Below the pieces are notes generated by a model. That model saw only the letters and a list, made by a program, of their open reading frames with translations, did no database searches and had not been told where the DNA came from. DNA of 64,000 nt. Source: NCEH01 sp043195135. Its GTDB lineage: Bacteria > Pseudomonadota > Alphaproteobacteria > Rhizobiales > Xanthobacteraceae. Shown here piece by piece: positions 55,800 to 63,720 of the stretch (positions are counted from its first letter, which is position 1; each line of letters begins with the position of its first letter). Position numbers and translations under genes: made by a program. The DNA lies in assembly GCF_043195135.1 (NCBI RefSeq), contig NZ_JBAFWP010000004.1. One strand, written 5' to 3'.

Positions 55800-56507
55800 T
55801 CACGCCAGTGACTTTACGGAGAAATACCAATCCGTGGTCTCTAGGCCCTCCGCCATGCGTATATCGACCTCGGCCACCGTCTTCGGCGCACCGACGATGA
55901 CTTTTTCTCCCGGTTGCCAACCCTCAGGGGTGGCGACACCGTTGCCGAGGCTGGTCTGGAGGCTCTGGACCAGGCGCAAGATTTCCGGAACGCTGCGGCC
56001 ATTGGTCATGGGGTAATAGAGCATGGCCCGCAGGATGCCGTCCGGATCAATAAGGAAGGTGGCGCGAACCGCGGACGTGTCAGAGGCTCCAGGATGGATC
56101 ATCCCGTAGGCTCTCGCCACCGCCATGGAGAGGTCCTCGATGATCGGAAACGGAATCTCAACGCCAAATTTCTCCTTGATGTTCCCCACCCATGCGAGGT
56201 GGGAATAGATGCTGTCGATGGACAGTCCCAGAAGCTCGCAATTGGCGGCCTTGAAGGCATCAGCCATCTTCGCGAATGCGATGAACTCAGTGGTGCATAC
56301 CGGGGTGAAATCCGCCGGATGGGAAAACAGCACGAGCCAGCGGCCGCGATAGTGGCCGAGCGAACGATCACCGAAGGTCGTCTTGGCGGCGAAGTCGGGA
56401 GCCCGCTCGTTGATGCGCGGCATGACGGCCGCGGTGTGATCGGCGATGGCGGGGAGCGCCGTCGGCGCCTCGGTGGGGACGGGGCGGGGCGTATCGGTGC
56501 AGCTCAT
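55800..56507 (-). CDS. Peroxiredoxin of the Prx6/1-Cys type
   Basis: 235 residues. The peroxidatic Cys is in SHPADFTPVCTTEFIAFAKM; the Prx6-type C-terminal domain follows (PEGWQPGEKVIVGAP). A second Cys (AANCELLG) is close to the active site but not in the usual resolving position. An N-terminal Pro/Thr-rich extension of about 28 residues precedes the domain. It reduces peroxides and possibly persulfides. It is 37 bp downstream of the second dioxygenase gene on the same strand, so both probably share a promoter with the OxyR-like gene divergent. Confidence 0.88.
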   Translation of the reverse strand: MSCTDTPRPVPTEAPTALPAIADHTAAVMPRINERAPDFAAKTTFGDRSLGHYRGRWLVLFSHPADFTPVCTTEFIAFAKMADAFKAANCELLGLSIDSIYSHLAWVGNIKEKFGVEIPFPIIEDLSMAVARAYGMIHPGASDTSAVRATFLIDPDGILRAMLYYPMTNGRSVPEILRLVQSLQTSLGNGVATPEGWQPGEKVIVGAPKTVAEVDIRMAEGLETTDWYFSVKSLA

Positions 56508-56544
56508 GGCTTCAGGTTCCTTTTTGTATCAGGTGGGAGGGGGA

Positions 56545-57438
56545 TCAAAGGCTGTCGAGCGGCACTTTGAGGAAGCGCCTACCGGTCTCGTCCGGATCCG
56601 GCAATCGTCCTGCCTTCATGTTGACCTGCAGTGACGGAATGATCAGCTTTGGCATGCTGAGCGTGGCATCGCGGGTGGTGCGCATGGCAACGAACTCATC
56701 TTCACCGATGCCATCACGTACATGGATGTTGTGGACCCGCTCCTCTGCGACTGTTGTCTCCCAGCGGATGTCTCGGCCGTTGGGGCCATAGTCATGGCAC
56801 ATGAAAAGCCGCGTTTCGGCCGGCAGACTGAGCACCCGCTTGATTGATCGATACAGCTGGCGGGCGTCCCCACCGGGAAAGTCGGCGCGGGCCGTGCCGC
56901 TGTCCGGCATGAACAGGGTGTCGCCCACGAAGGCTGCGTCGCCGATCACGTGCGTCATGCAGGCCGGCGTATGCCCCGGCGTGAGGTTGGCTGTGGCGGT
57001 AAGCCCGCCGATGGAATAGGTGTCCCCATCGGCCAGCAGACGGTCAAACTGGCTGCCGTCGCGCCGAAATTCGGTGCCCTCGTTGAAGACCTTGCCGAAC
57101 GTGTCCTGCACAAAGGTGACGCGCTCGCTGATGCAGATCCGTCCGCCCAGTTGCTGCTGGATGTACGGCGCGGCGGAAAGGTGGTCGGCATGTACGTGGG
57201 TCTCGATCAGCCATTCGACCTTCAGTCCGTGAGTTCTCACGAAAGCGATGATTTCGTTGGCGGATTCGTAGTCGATGCGACCGGCCGCGTAATCGATGTC
57301 CAAGACGGGATCGATGACGGCGCACGCGCTCGAAAGCGGATCCTTCACCACATAGCTGATGGTATGGGTCGGTGCGTCGACAAAGGCCGTCACCACGGGG
57401 CGCAGTGGCGCGGGGGCCGGCATAGCAACTGGATGCAT
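56545..57438 (-). CDS. Second persulfide dioxygenase-like MBL-fold protein
   Basis: 297 residues with THVHADH, TPGHTPACMTHVIGD, LFMPDSGTARADFPGG and CHDYGPNG, the same ligand set as the copy at 53052. The N-terminus APLRPVVTAFVDAPTHTISY is typical of Blh proteins. GAGGATCTCCCC precedes ATG. The two copies differ throughout, so they are paralogues rather than a recent duplication. This one pairs with a peroxiredoxin and an OxyR-like regulator. Confidence 0.87.
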   Translation of the reverse strand: MHPVAMPAPAPLRPVVTAFVDAPTHTISYVVKDPLSSACAVIDPVLDIDYAAGRIDYESANEIIAFVRTHGLKVEWLIETHVHADHLSAAPYIQQQLGGRICISERVTFVQDTFGKVFNEGTEFRRDGSQFDRLLADGDTYSIGGLTATANLTPGHTPACMTHVIGDAAFVGDTLFMPDSGTARADFPGGDARQLYRSIKRVLSLPAETRLFMCHDYGPNGRDIRWETTVAEERVHNIHVRDGIGEDEFVAMRTTRDATLSMPKLIIPSLQVNMKAGRLPDPDETGRRFLKVPLDSL

Positions 57439-57552
57439 GGGGAGATCCTCGGAATGCGAAGCCGCGATCTGGCATGCGTCAATCGATATGCCCTTTTATA
57501 AATTCATAAAATCGAATATTTATTCTTATTGTGATCGAGAAAGGCGATTTGT
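57439..57552. promoter_or_regulatory. Divergent promoter between dioxygenase and OxyR-like genes
   Basis: This 114 bp gap has an AT island (57494-57530: TTATAAATTCATAAAATCGA and onward) suited to LysR binding, and includes ATTC (57502-57505) facing GAAT (57514-57517). It is the likely control point for both directions. Confidence 0.45.
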
Positions 57553-58533
57553 ATGCGGCCGATTCCTCCCTTACGCCAATTGCGATACCTGGTGGCGCTC
57601 GCCGATCATCTCCATTTCGGCCACGCTGCGATCGCCTGCGCGGTTACGCAATCGACGCTGAGCGCCGGCATCCGGGAACTTGAGGTCCTCCTGCGGGTAC
57701 CCGTCGCGGAGCGCACCAAGCGGTCGGTGATCATTACCGCCACGGGGCACCGCATCGTCGAACGGGCGCGACTGCTCCTCCGAGAGGCCGAAGCACTGAT
57801 GGACGTGGCGGCGAGCGCGGCCGACCCCATGTCGGGGCTCGTTGAAGTGGGTGTGATCCCTACCATCAGCCCCTTCCTGCTGCCGCGCCTCGTGCCCTAC
57901 ATCAGCAGCCATTATCCGCAGATGCGCCTGACCCTACGTGAGGACAAGACCCTTTCCCTGCTCGACTGGCTGAACGCCGGCCGGCTCGATCTCGTGCTGA
58001 TGGCATTTCCCTATGAAACCGAGGGCTGCGAGACCTTCATGCTGTTCGATGATGCCTACCGCTTCGCCTGCGCCGGCGACCACCGGCTTGCCCGTGCCGA
58101 TCATGTCAGCATGGACACCATCGAAGGCGAAGCGCTGATGCTTCTGGAGCGGGAGCAGTGCCTTCACAGCCATGCCCTGCCAATTTTCCAGAGCGCGCCG
58201 GAAAAGACGATCACCAGTTTCTCCGCGACAAGCCTCCACACCCTCGTCGCCATGGTCGCCGAGGGGCTTGGAACCACGCTCCTTCCCGATCTTGCGATCA
58301 ACGGCGGAATATTGAACGGAAGCTCAGTCGTGGTCCGCCCGCTTCTTGACACCGCTAACGCACGCACGATCGGTCTTATTTGGCGCAAGCAGTCGGCCCG
58401 CGCCGATACGTTCCGCCGCCTGGGCACCTTGATCCGGGAGTGGGCGGAAGCCAACGTGCGACCCTGGAGACCGCAGATTCCGCCGCCGAGGCCGGCGAAT
58501 GGGGAGAAGAAAGGTTCGCGCACTCGTACCTGA
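57553..58533 (+). CDS. OxyR-like LysR-family regulator lacking the second redox Cys
   Basis: 326 residues. HTH: LRQLRYLVALADHLHFGHAA and AVTQSTLSAGIRELE. The effector domain resembles OxyR: VGVIPTISPFLLPRLVPYIS and LLEREQCLHSHALPIF. Cys203 lines up with Cys199 of OxyR, but the position of Cys208 is Phe212. Peroxide sensing by disulfide is therefore unlikely through that pair; sulfenic or persulfide modification of Cys203 is possible. It is divergent from the peroxiredoxin/dioxygenase pair. Confidence 0.83.
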   Translation: MRPIPPLRQLRYLVALADHLHFGHAAIACAVTQSTLSAGIRELEVLLRVPVAERTKRSVIITATGHRIVERARLLLREAEALMDVAASAADPMSGLVEVGVIPTISPFLLPRLVPYISSHYPQMRLTLREDKTLSLLDWLNAGRLDLVLMAFPYETEGCETFMLFDDAYRFACAGDHRLARADHVSMDTIEGEALMLLEREQCLHSHALPIFQSAPEKTITSFSATSLHTLVAMVAEGLGTTLLPDLAINGGILNGSSVVVRPLLDTANARTIGLIWRKQSARADTFRRLGTLIREWAEANVRPWRPQIPPPRPANGEKKGSRTRT

Positions 58534-58671
58534 TCACCTGGTTCCCCCTGCTTGAACAACTCTGATGACATAGAGTTGGGCCTTGCAGGCAATTCGTTGA
58601 TTTGTCCTGACGGTCAGGCAGGGCGGATGAGTTGCGCGCGCCAAGCGGCAAGCATGCCGGGTCTCCTCGCT

Positions 58672-59451
58672 TCAGGCGTCGCTGCGGATCTGCCGACGCG
58701 CCTCATCGGCAAGCGGGTGCAGCGTCTCGGGGGCGGCGGCACCCACGAGGCTGTAGCCCAACCCGCCGTCCGACCAGCTGAAGCCGTTGACGCCGCGGTC
58801 GGCATGGGCCGTCATCGGCGCATCCTGCTCCGTTGTCATGGGGCGGGAGAACACGACGAGCCTGCCGCCATGATCGTCGTCATACATGAACAGCGCCGCC
58901 GGCCCGTGCTCGGTGGCCACGACGCGGCCGCCCATGAGCCGGTAGCCCGCCGTGGCGAGGTCGGGGATCGCTACGGGGCGCCCCAGCCGATGAGATGTCC
59001 AGGCAACGAGTTGCGCGCGGTCATCGGCGCGGATTTCGACCGGCCGGACGCGATCCGGCGTATAGACAGCGTAGTTTATCGCAGCCTCGCGGCCGAGCGC
59101 CTGGAGACCTCCCGCAGGGACCATGCTCATGTTGCGCAGCGACCAGCCGCCGGCCATGCCCACGCCCAGCAGAAGCACCGCGGCGGCCGCCATCGCCCAG
59201 CGCGACCGGGCGACCGGGCGGCGCCTCGCCGCGATCATGCGCCCGAGGTCCAGCTCGGGCGGCAAGGGCTCCTCGGCGATCGGCGCGAAGGCCGTGCGCA
59301 GCCTGTCGCGCTCCCTGCGATAGGCGCCGATCCGCGCGGCCACTTCGGGATGCGCATCGAGATAAAGGACGATTTCGGCGCGGCGCTCGTCGCCGAGGCT
59401 CCCGTCGACATAGCCGTTGAGATCGTCTTCGGTGACCGGCCGTGTGCTCAT
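58672..59451 (-). CDS. Anti-sigma factor, single membrane span
   Basis: 259 residues. A cytoplasmic N-terminal anti-sigma domain (MSTRPVTEDDLNGYVDGSLG, then RRAEIVLYLDAHPEVAARIG) is followed by a membrane helix at about 83-103 (RWAMAAAAVLLLGVGMAGGW) and a periplasmic domain. The HxxxCxxC zinc motif of ZAS anti-sigmas is absent. Its start overlaps the stop of the ECF sigma gene (ATGA), the standard pairing. The sensed signal would be in the periplasm. Confidence 0.85.
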   Translation of the reverse strand: MSTRPVTEDDLNGYVDGSLGDERRAEIVLYLDAHPEVAARIGAYRRERDRLRTAFAPIAEEPLPPELDLGRMIAARRRPVARSRWAMAAAAVLLLGVGMAGGWSLRNMSMVPAGGLQALGREAAINYAVYTPDRVRPVEIRADDRAQLVAWTSHRLGRPVAIPDLATAGYRLMGGRVVATEHGPAALFMYDDDHGGRLVVFSRPMTTEQDAPMTAHADRGVNGFSWSDGGLGYSLVGAAAPETLHPLADEARRQIRSDA

Positions 59452-59978
59452 TTCACTCTCCGCAGATGCGGGCGCTCGCCTTCAGGCCGCACCTCTTCGC
59501 TTATTGCAAGATGCAGCCGCTCGCGCGCCCGCGACAGGCGGGACATCACCGTGCCGATCGGCAGGTCCAGCACCTTCGCCGTCTCCGCATAGCTGAGATC
59601 CTCGACGGCCACGAGCAGCAGCACCATGCGCTGTTCGTCGGGCAGGCGCGACAGCGCCGACAACACGTCGCGGCAGCGCAGCGCATCCTCCTGCGAGGCG
59701 CGGCCGGCGAGATCGGCCTCGCTCGTCAGCTCAAGGGGCACCGCCTGCGGCCGGCTGGCGGCGCGGCGCAGCCGCGTCATGGCGAGATTGTGGAGGATGG
59801 CGAAGATCCAGGCACGCGTCTCGCCCTCGGCCCGGCGCTGGTGCCAGCGGCCGATGACCCGCTCCAGGCAATCCTGGACCAGGTCGTCGGCCGCCGCCCG
59901 GTCCCGCAGCAGCGCGCGCGCATAGCGCCGCAGTGCGGGAATGAGAGGCTCGATGAGACGGGTCATCTCAGCGGTCAT
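59448..59978 (-). CDS. ECF-type RNA polymerase sigma factor
   Basis: 176 residues. Region 2: LIPALRRYARALLRDRAAAD then DLVQDCLERVIGRWHQRR. Region 4: LSRLPDEQRMVLLLVAVEDL and YAETAKVLDLPIGTVMSRLS, a typical HTH for -35 recognition. It is coupled to the anti-sigma gene. It lies 30 bp downstream of the beta-propeller gene, and may be co-transcribed with it. Confidence 0.92.
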   Translation of the reverse strand: MTAEMTRLIEPLIPALRRYARALLRDRAAADDLVQDCLERVIGRWHQRRAEGETRAWIFAILHNLAMTRLRRAASRPQAVPLELTSEADLAGRASQEDALRCRDVLSALSRLPDEQRMVLLLVAVEDLSYAETAKVLDLPIGTVMSRLSRARERLHLAISEEVRPEGERPHLRRVK

Positions 59979-60008
59979 GCTGGCATCCTGGTCAAGGATT
60001 CTCGTCTC

Positions 60009-61466
60009 TCACTCGCGCGTCTGACGCTGCACGACGGGGCCGGGCTGCGCCGCCGTGCCCTCGGCAATGACAAGATAGCGCCGGCCGTCCTTGACGTCGT
60101 TCTGCACGATCTGGCGGATCGGGCCGGCGGCGTTGACGATGGCGGAACCGGCCGGATTGGTCATGAAGGCGGAGAGCGATTCCAGCGCCCCCGCACCGTC
60201 CGGCCGGCTCGCCAGCGCCAGAACATAGGGCTTTTTCGGCTCAAGCCCGGTGACCGAGGCCTGCAGGATCTGGATGAGGCCCTGGTCGAACAGCGAGACG
60301 CTGGTCGGCTCCTTCTCGCCCGCCTTGCCTTTGCCGGCAAGGGCGAGATGTACGGCCTGCCCGGCAACGCCGAGCGGCTGGAGACCGGCCGTGCCGTCGC
60401 CTTCCGGCACCGCGCCCGGCACATAATTGACCGCCTGCGGCGCCTGCCCGATCGGAATGGTGGCGATCACCTTGTTTGTCAGGGTGTCGATGGCGGCGAG
60501 CGCATCGGCATTCTCAAGGCCCACATACACCCGTGAGCCATCGCCCGAGGGCCAGATGCCGTGCGGCAGATTGCCCACCGGGATGGTCGCGATCTGCGAG
60601 AAGTCGTCGGTGCGGAACACCTTGATCTCGTTCAGCCCGCCGATCGTCACATAGGCGAAGGTGCCGTTGGCGTTGTGGGCGAAATTGACGTGATTGGTGA
60701 TCGGGCCGGTGTCGATGGTCTTGATGAGGTCGAACGGCGGCTGGGCGTTGAACACCTGGGTCTTGCCGATATCCTTCAGCGTGAACCACACCTGCTTGCC
60801 GTCCGGGGTGGCCGCGATGTTCGGGCAGAACGGGCTTGCCTGCTTCACCCGCCCGACGATCTGGTGGTCGGCGACCGAGATCACCACGGTCTCCGGCATG
60901 AAGGACGAGCAGACATAGCCATATTTGCCGTCGGGCGAGAAGATCTGCATGCCGGGGCCGTTCGGCACCTTGATGCGGGTCTTTTCCTCGAACGTCGTGC
61001 CGTCGAGCACGGCGACGTAATCCTCGCCGCGCACCGTCACCCACACCTCCTTGCCGTCGGGCGTGAAGAAGGCCTCGTGGGGCGAGCGGCCGACATAGGT
61101 GGTGTGCTTCACCGCATTGGTGGCAGTGTCGATGAAGGTGACGGAGTTCGAGCCGATCGAGACCACGGCGATGGTCTTGCGGTCGGGCGAGAAGCCCATG
61201 CCATGCACCAGCACCTGCCCCTTGTAGAGCGGGCTGAAATTGCCGGGCTGCGGATCGCCCAGGCGGATCACGCCGACCAGCTTATTGGTTCCCGGGTCGG
61301 TGACGGAGATCGTGTTCGAGAATTGCTCGGCGGCATAGACGCGATCCCGGCTGCTCACCGCGATGTCCGAAGCGGATGAAGCGAACGGCGCCTGGCCGGC
61401 GAAGGCGGGCGCCGCGCAGGTCAGGACGGTGCTGGCGAGCAGGATCGAAAAGAGGCGATATGTCAT
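60009..61466 (-). CDS. Exported YVTN-type beta-propeller protein
   Basis: 485 residues. Signal peptide MTYRLFSILLASTVLTCAAP. Repeats of about 40 residues follow (NTISVTDPGTNKLVGVIRLG, SVTFIDTATNAVKHTTYVG, YVAVLDGTTFEEKTRIKVP, DALAAIDTLTNKVIATIPIG), the YVTN/surface-layer propeller motif. The last 130 residues form a different domain. Role unknown; periplasmic binding or scaffold functions are usual. ATG 61466 is 11 bp after the DUF305 gene. Confidence 0.85.
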   Translation of the reverse strand: MTYRLFSILLASTVLTCAAPAFAGQAPFASSASDIAVSSRDRVYAAEQFSNTISVTDPGTNKLVGVIRLGDPQPGNFSPLYKGQVLVHGMGFSPDRKTIAVVSIGSNSVTFIDTATNAVKHTTYVGRSPHEAFFTPDGKEVWVTVRGEDYVAVLDGTTFEEKTRIKVPNGPGMQIFSPDGKYGYVCSSFMPETVVISVADHQIVGRVKQASPFCPNIAATPDGKQVWFTLKDIGKTQVFNAQPPFDLIKTIDTGPITNHVNFAHNANGTFAYVTIGGLNEIKVFRTDDFSQIATIPVGNLPHGIWPSGDGSRVYVGLENADALAAIDTLTNKVIATIPIGQAPQAVNYVPGAVPEGDGTAGLQPLGVAGQAVHLALAGKGKAGEKEPTSVSLFDQGLIQILQASVTGLEPKKPYVLALASRPDGAGALESLSAFMTNPAGSAIVNAAGPIRQIVQNDVKDGRRYLVIAEGTAAQPGPVVQRQTRE

Positions 61467-61477
61467 GGAGATGCGTC

Positions 61478-61954
61478 CTATTTCATCGGCATCTGCATGC
61501 CCGAGTGGGCATGCGTGGCAGGGACAGAGGTGGGCGCGGTCGCCGGCGACATGACGGGCTGTGTCGGCGCCGGGGCTGAGGGGGGCAATGGCTGGCCGAG
61601 CGCGAGGCGCATCGCGGCGATCTCCTGCTGCTGCTCGACGATGATCTCCTGCGCCAGCCGTCGCAGTTGCTCGTCGTGCCCGTAGCGCAGATAGGCCACG
61701 GCCATGTCGATCGCACCTTGGTGATGGGGGATCATCATGGCGGTGAAATCGACGTCGACGTCGCCGGTCGGCTTCACGTCCATGTCCGCCATCATCTTGT
61801 TCATGGCGGCACCGTTCTCGGCGAGGAAAGGTGTCTCGTCGGCCGCCGCTGCCGGGACGGCACCTGCCGGCGGGACCTCCTGCGCCCAAACGGGGCCGGG
61901 AAGACACAAGACGGCAGCCATCAGGCCAGCGCGAGATAGATGTCGGAAACGCAC
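61478..61954 (-). CDS. DUF305 family exported His/Met-rich protein
   Basis: 158 residues. Signal peptide to about 24. DUF305 signature: MNKMMADMDVKPTGDVDVDF, MMIPHHQGAIDMAVAYLRYG and EIIVEQQQEIAAMRLALGQP. The C-terminus is Pro/Thr-rich and ends HAHSGMQMPMK, a possible metal site. DUF305 proteins are often tied to copper handling. First gene of the leftward set with the propeller, sigma and anti-sigma genes. Confidence 0.85.
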   Translation of the reverse strand: MRFRHLSRAGLMAAVLCLPGPVWAQEVPPAGAVPAAAADETPFLAENGAAMNKMMADMDVKPTGDVDVDFTAMMIPHHQGAIDMAVAYLRYGHDEQLRRLAQEIIVEQQQEIAAMRLALGQPLPPSAPAPTQPVMSPATAPTSVPATHAHSGMQMPMK

Positions 61955-62129
61955 GGCTTTCCCTCCCGGTGCAATGGCGCCTTTGGGAGAGTGGACTCCA
62001 CAGCGGCCGATTTATTCCGGCCGGTCACGAATATTTTCGAAACCGCACGAGGACGGTGGGACGAAGAACCTCCGGCCGAGGGGCATAGAAGGCGCGCTGA
62101 GGGAATCAGACCGGTATCCGCACCGCAAC

Positions 62130-62290
62130 GGAGAGTTCCGATGACGCGCAGGTCACCTTCGCGCCGGCGCAGCATCCATCGCGACAGCGCCCGTTCCAGT
62201 GCCCTGAACGAGGTCATCCGCCGCCACGTGGTTCCGCGTGAGCGCGTAGGCATAGCGCCTTAACGCAGGTATCGGCGGTTCCAGGAGGCG
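62130..62290 (-). pseudogene. Frameshifted remnant of an ECF sigma factor
   Basis: One minus frame gives RLLEPPIPALRRYAYALTRN and HVADDLVQ; the next frame continues LERALSRWMLRRREGDLR. Together they align with region 2 of the intact sigma gene at 59448 (PLIPALRRYARALLRD, DDLVQDCLERVIGRWHQRR). A frameshift near 62200 and loss of region 4 make it a dead copy. It lies upstream of the DUF305 gene. Confidence 0.7.
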
Positions 62291-62324
62291 GCGGCTTCGT
62301 CCACGACAGCGGCTTTTGGTAGGT

Positions 62325-62741
62325 TCAGTAGGTGGCGTTGGGGTTCACCTGCCAGATTTCGTCGGTGAGCTTGCCGTCGCGATAGACGAGGATATAGCGC
62401 ACCTTGACTGTGTTCTTACCGGTGAAGGTCACATCTGCGCTCACGGTCGCGCCCTTCGGGTTCGCGGCTTCCGACAGGCTCGCGATGGCGGCGGTCTGGT
62501 TGCCCTGCGCGGTGACGAACTTGCTCCATACCGTCTTTAGCGGCTCGGCACCGGCATAGGTGCCGTCGAGCGGACCGCCGATCCAGTGCAGTTCGGTCTT
62601 GTCACCATAGGTGGAGGTGATGGCGGCGAGATCGCCCTTGGCGACCGCCTCGATACGGTTCTTCGCCATGTCGCTGGCGGGGCCGGCGAGCACCGGCATG
62701 GCGGATGTCACGAGGACGGCGGCGGCAAGGAAACAACGCAT
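62325..62741 (-). CDS. Exported NTF2-like (SnoaL/DUF4440-type) protein
   Basis: 138 residues with a signal peptide (MRCFLAAAVLVTSAMPVLAG) and an NTF2-like fold: NRIEAVAKGDLAAITSTYGD, LHWIGGPLDGTYAGAEPLKT and VRYILVYRDGKLTDEIWQVN. Such proteins bind small molecules or act as enzymes, and no catalytic set is obvious here. The gene stands alone between the sigma remnant and an orphan binding-protein gene. Confidence 0.8.
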   Translation of the reverse strand: MRCFLAAAVLVTSAMPVLAGPASDMAKNRIEAVAKGDLAAITSTYGDKTELHWIGGPLDGTYAGAEPLKTVWSKFVTAQGNQTAAIASLSEAANPKGATVSADVTFTGKNTVKVRYILVYRDGKLTDEIWQVNPNATY

Positions 62742-62964
62742 GGCTGGGCTCCTGGTCCTTCTGGAAAGGGTGAGGACACCATGAAGACGCCATCGTGCGT
62801 CGGCTTATTCCGTCGCATGCGTAAAATCTTTCGAAGCCAGTCAATGCCGACCGCTGCGGGCCGACCTCTCGGGAACGTGAGCACATGACGGGAAGGGGGC
62901 GGAATAAACGGCCATGTTCCGGAGTCTCAACATGGCGTGAAAAGCCATGCAGGAGAAACAGCGC

Positions 62965-63720
62965 ATGTTCAGGCAACTGGTGCTTACCGCCGCCTTCGTG
63001 TTTGCATATGGAGCCGCCGGGTGGGCGGCCGACCTTAATGTCTACGGCCCTGGTGGGCCTCTGCCCGCGATGAAGGAAGCCGCTGAGGCGTTTGGACGAC
63101 AGAAGGGAATCGACCTCGCTGTCACCGCGGGACCGACGCCCTCGTGGATCGAGCGGGCGCGCACCGATGCGGATATCATCTTCAGCGGTTCGGAATCCAT
63201 GATGACGGATTTCGTGTCGACCATGAATGGACAGATCCGCAGCGAGAATGTCGAACCGCTCTACCTGAGGCGTGCCGCCATTCTCGTGCGGCCCGGCAAC
63301 CCGAAAAAGATCCAGGGACTCGGGGATTTGGCCAAGCCGGGCATGAAGGTTCTCGTCGTTCATGGTGCTGGCCAGACCGGCCTGTGGGAGGATGTTGCCG
63401 GGCGTACCGGCGACATTGCGTCAGTGCGGAACCTGCGCGCCAACATCGGCACCTTCGCTGCGAATAGCGCCGTCGCGCGTAAGACGTGGACCGAGGATGC
63501 GGGCTATGATGCTTGGCTTATCTGGAACATCTGGCAGGTGTCCAATCCGGCGCTCGCGGACATCGTTGAAATCGACGATGCACACCGCATCTGGCGCGAT
63601 GCCGGTGTCGTTCTGACGGAACGCGCTCGGCAGAAGCCGGCAGCGGCGGCCTTCGTCGCCTTCCTGAAGAGCGGCGAAGGCGCGGCGATCTTCAGGAAGT
63701 GGGGGTGGACGACGCCATAG
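62965..63720 (+). CDS. AcfC-like periplasmic binding protein
   Basis: 251 residues from ATG 62965 (AGGAGAAACAGCGC upstream). Signal peptide MFRQLVLTAAFVFAYGAAGW. The fold is ModA/SBP-like: LNVYGPGGPLPAMKEAAEAF, DADIIFSGSESMMTDFV, LYLRRAAILVRPGNPKKIQG and YDAWLIWNIW. It resembles AcfC, an accessory colonisation factor thought to bind oxyanions. No ABC permease or ATPase gene is in the window, so its partner is unknown. Confidence 0.78.
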   Translation: MFRQLVLTAAFVFAYGAAGWAADLNVYGPGGPLPAMKEAAEAFGRQKGIDLAVTAGPTPSWIERARTDADIIFSGSESMMTDFVSTMNGQIRSENVEPLYLRRAAILVRPGNPKKIQGLGDLAKPGMKVLVVHGAGQTGLWEDVAGRTGDIASVRNLRANIGTFAANSAVARKTWTEDAGYDAWLIWNIWQVSNPALADIVEIDDAHRIWRDAGVVLTERARQKPAAAAFVAFLKSGEGAAIFRKWGWTTP

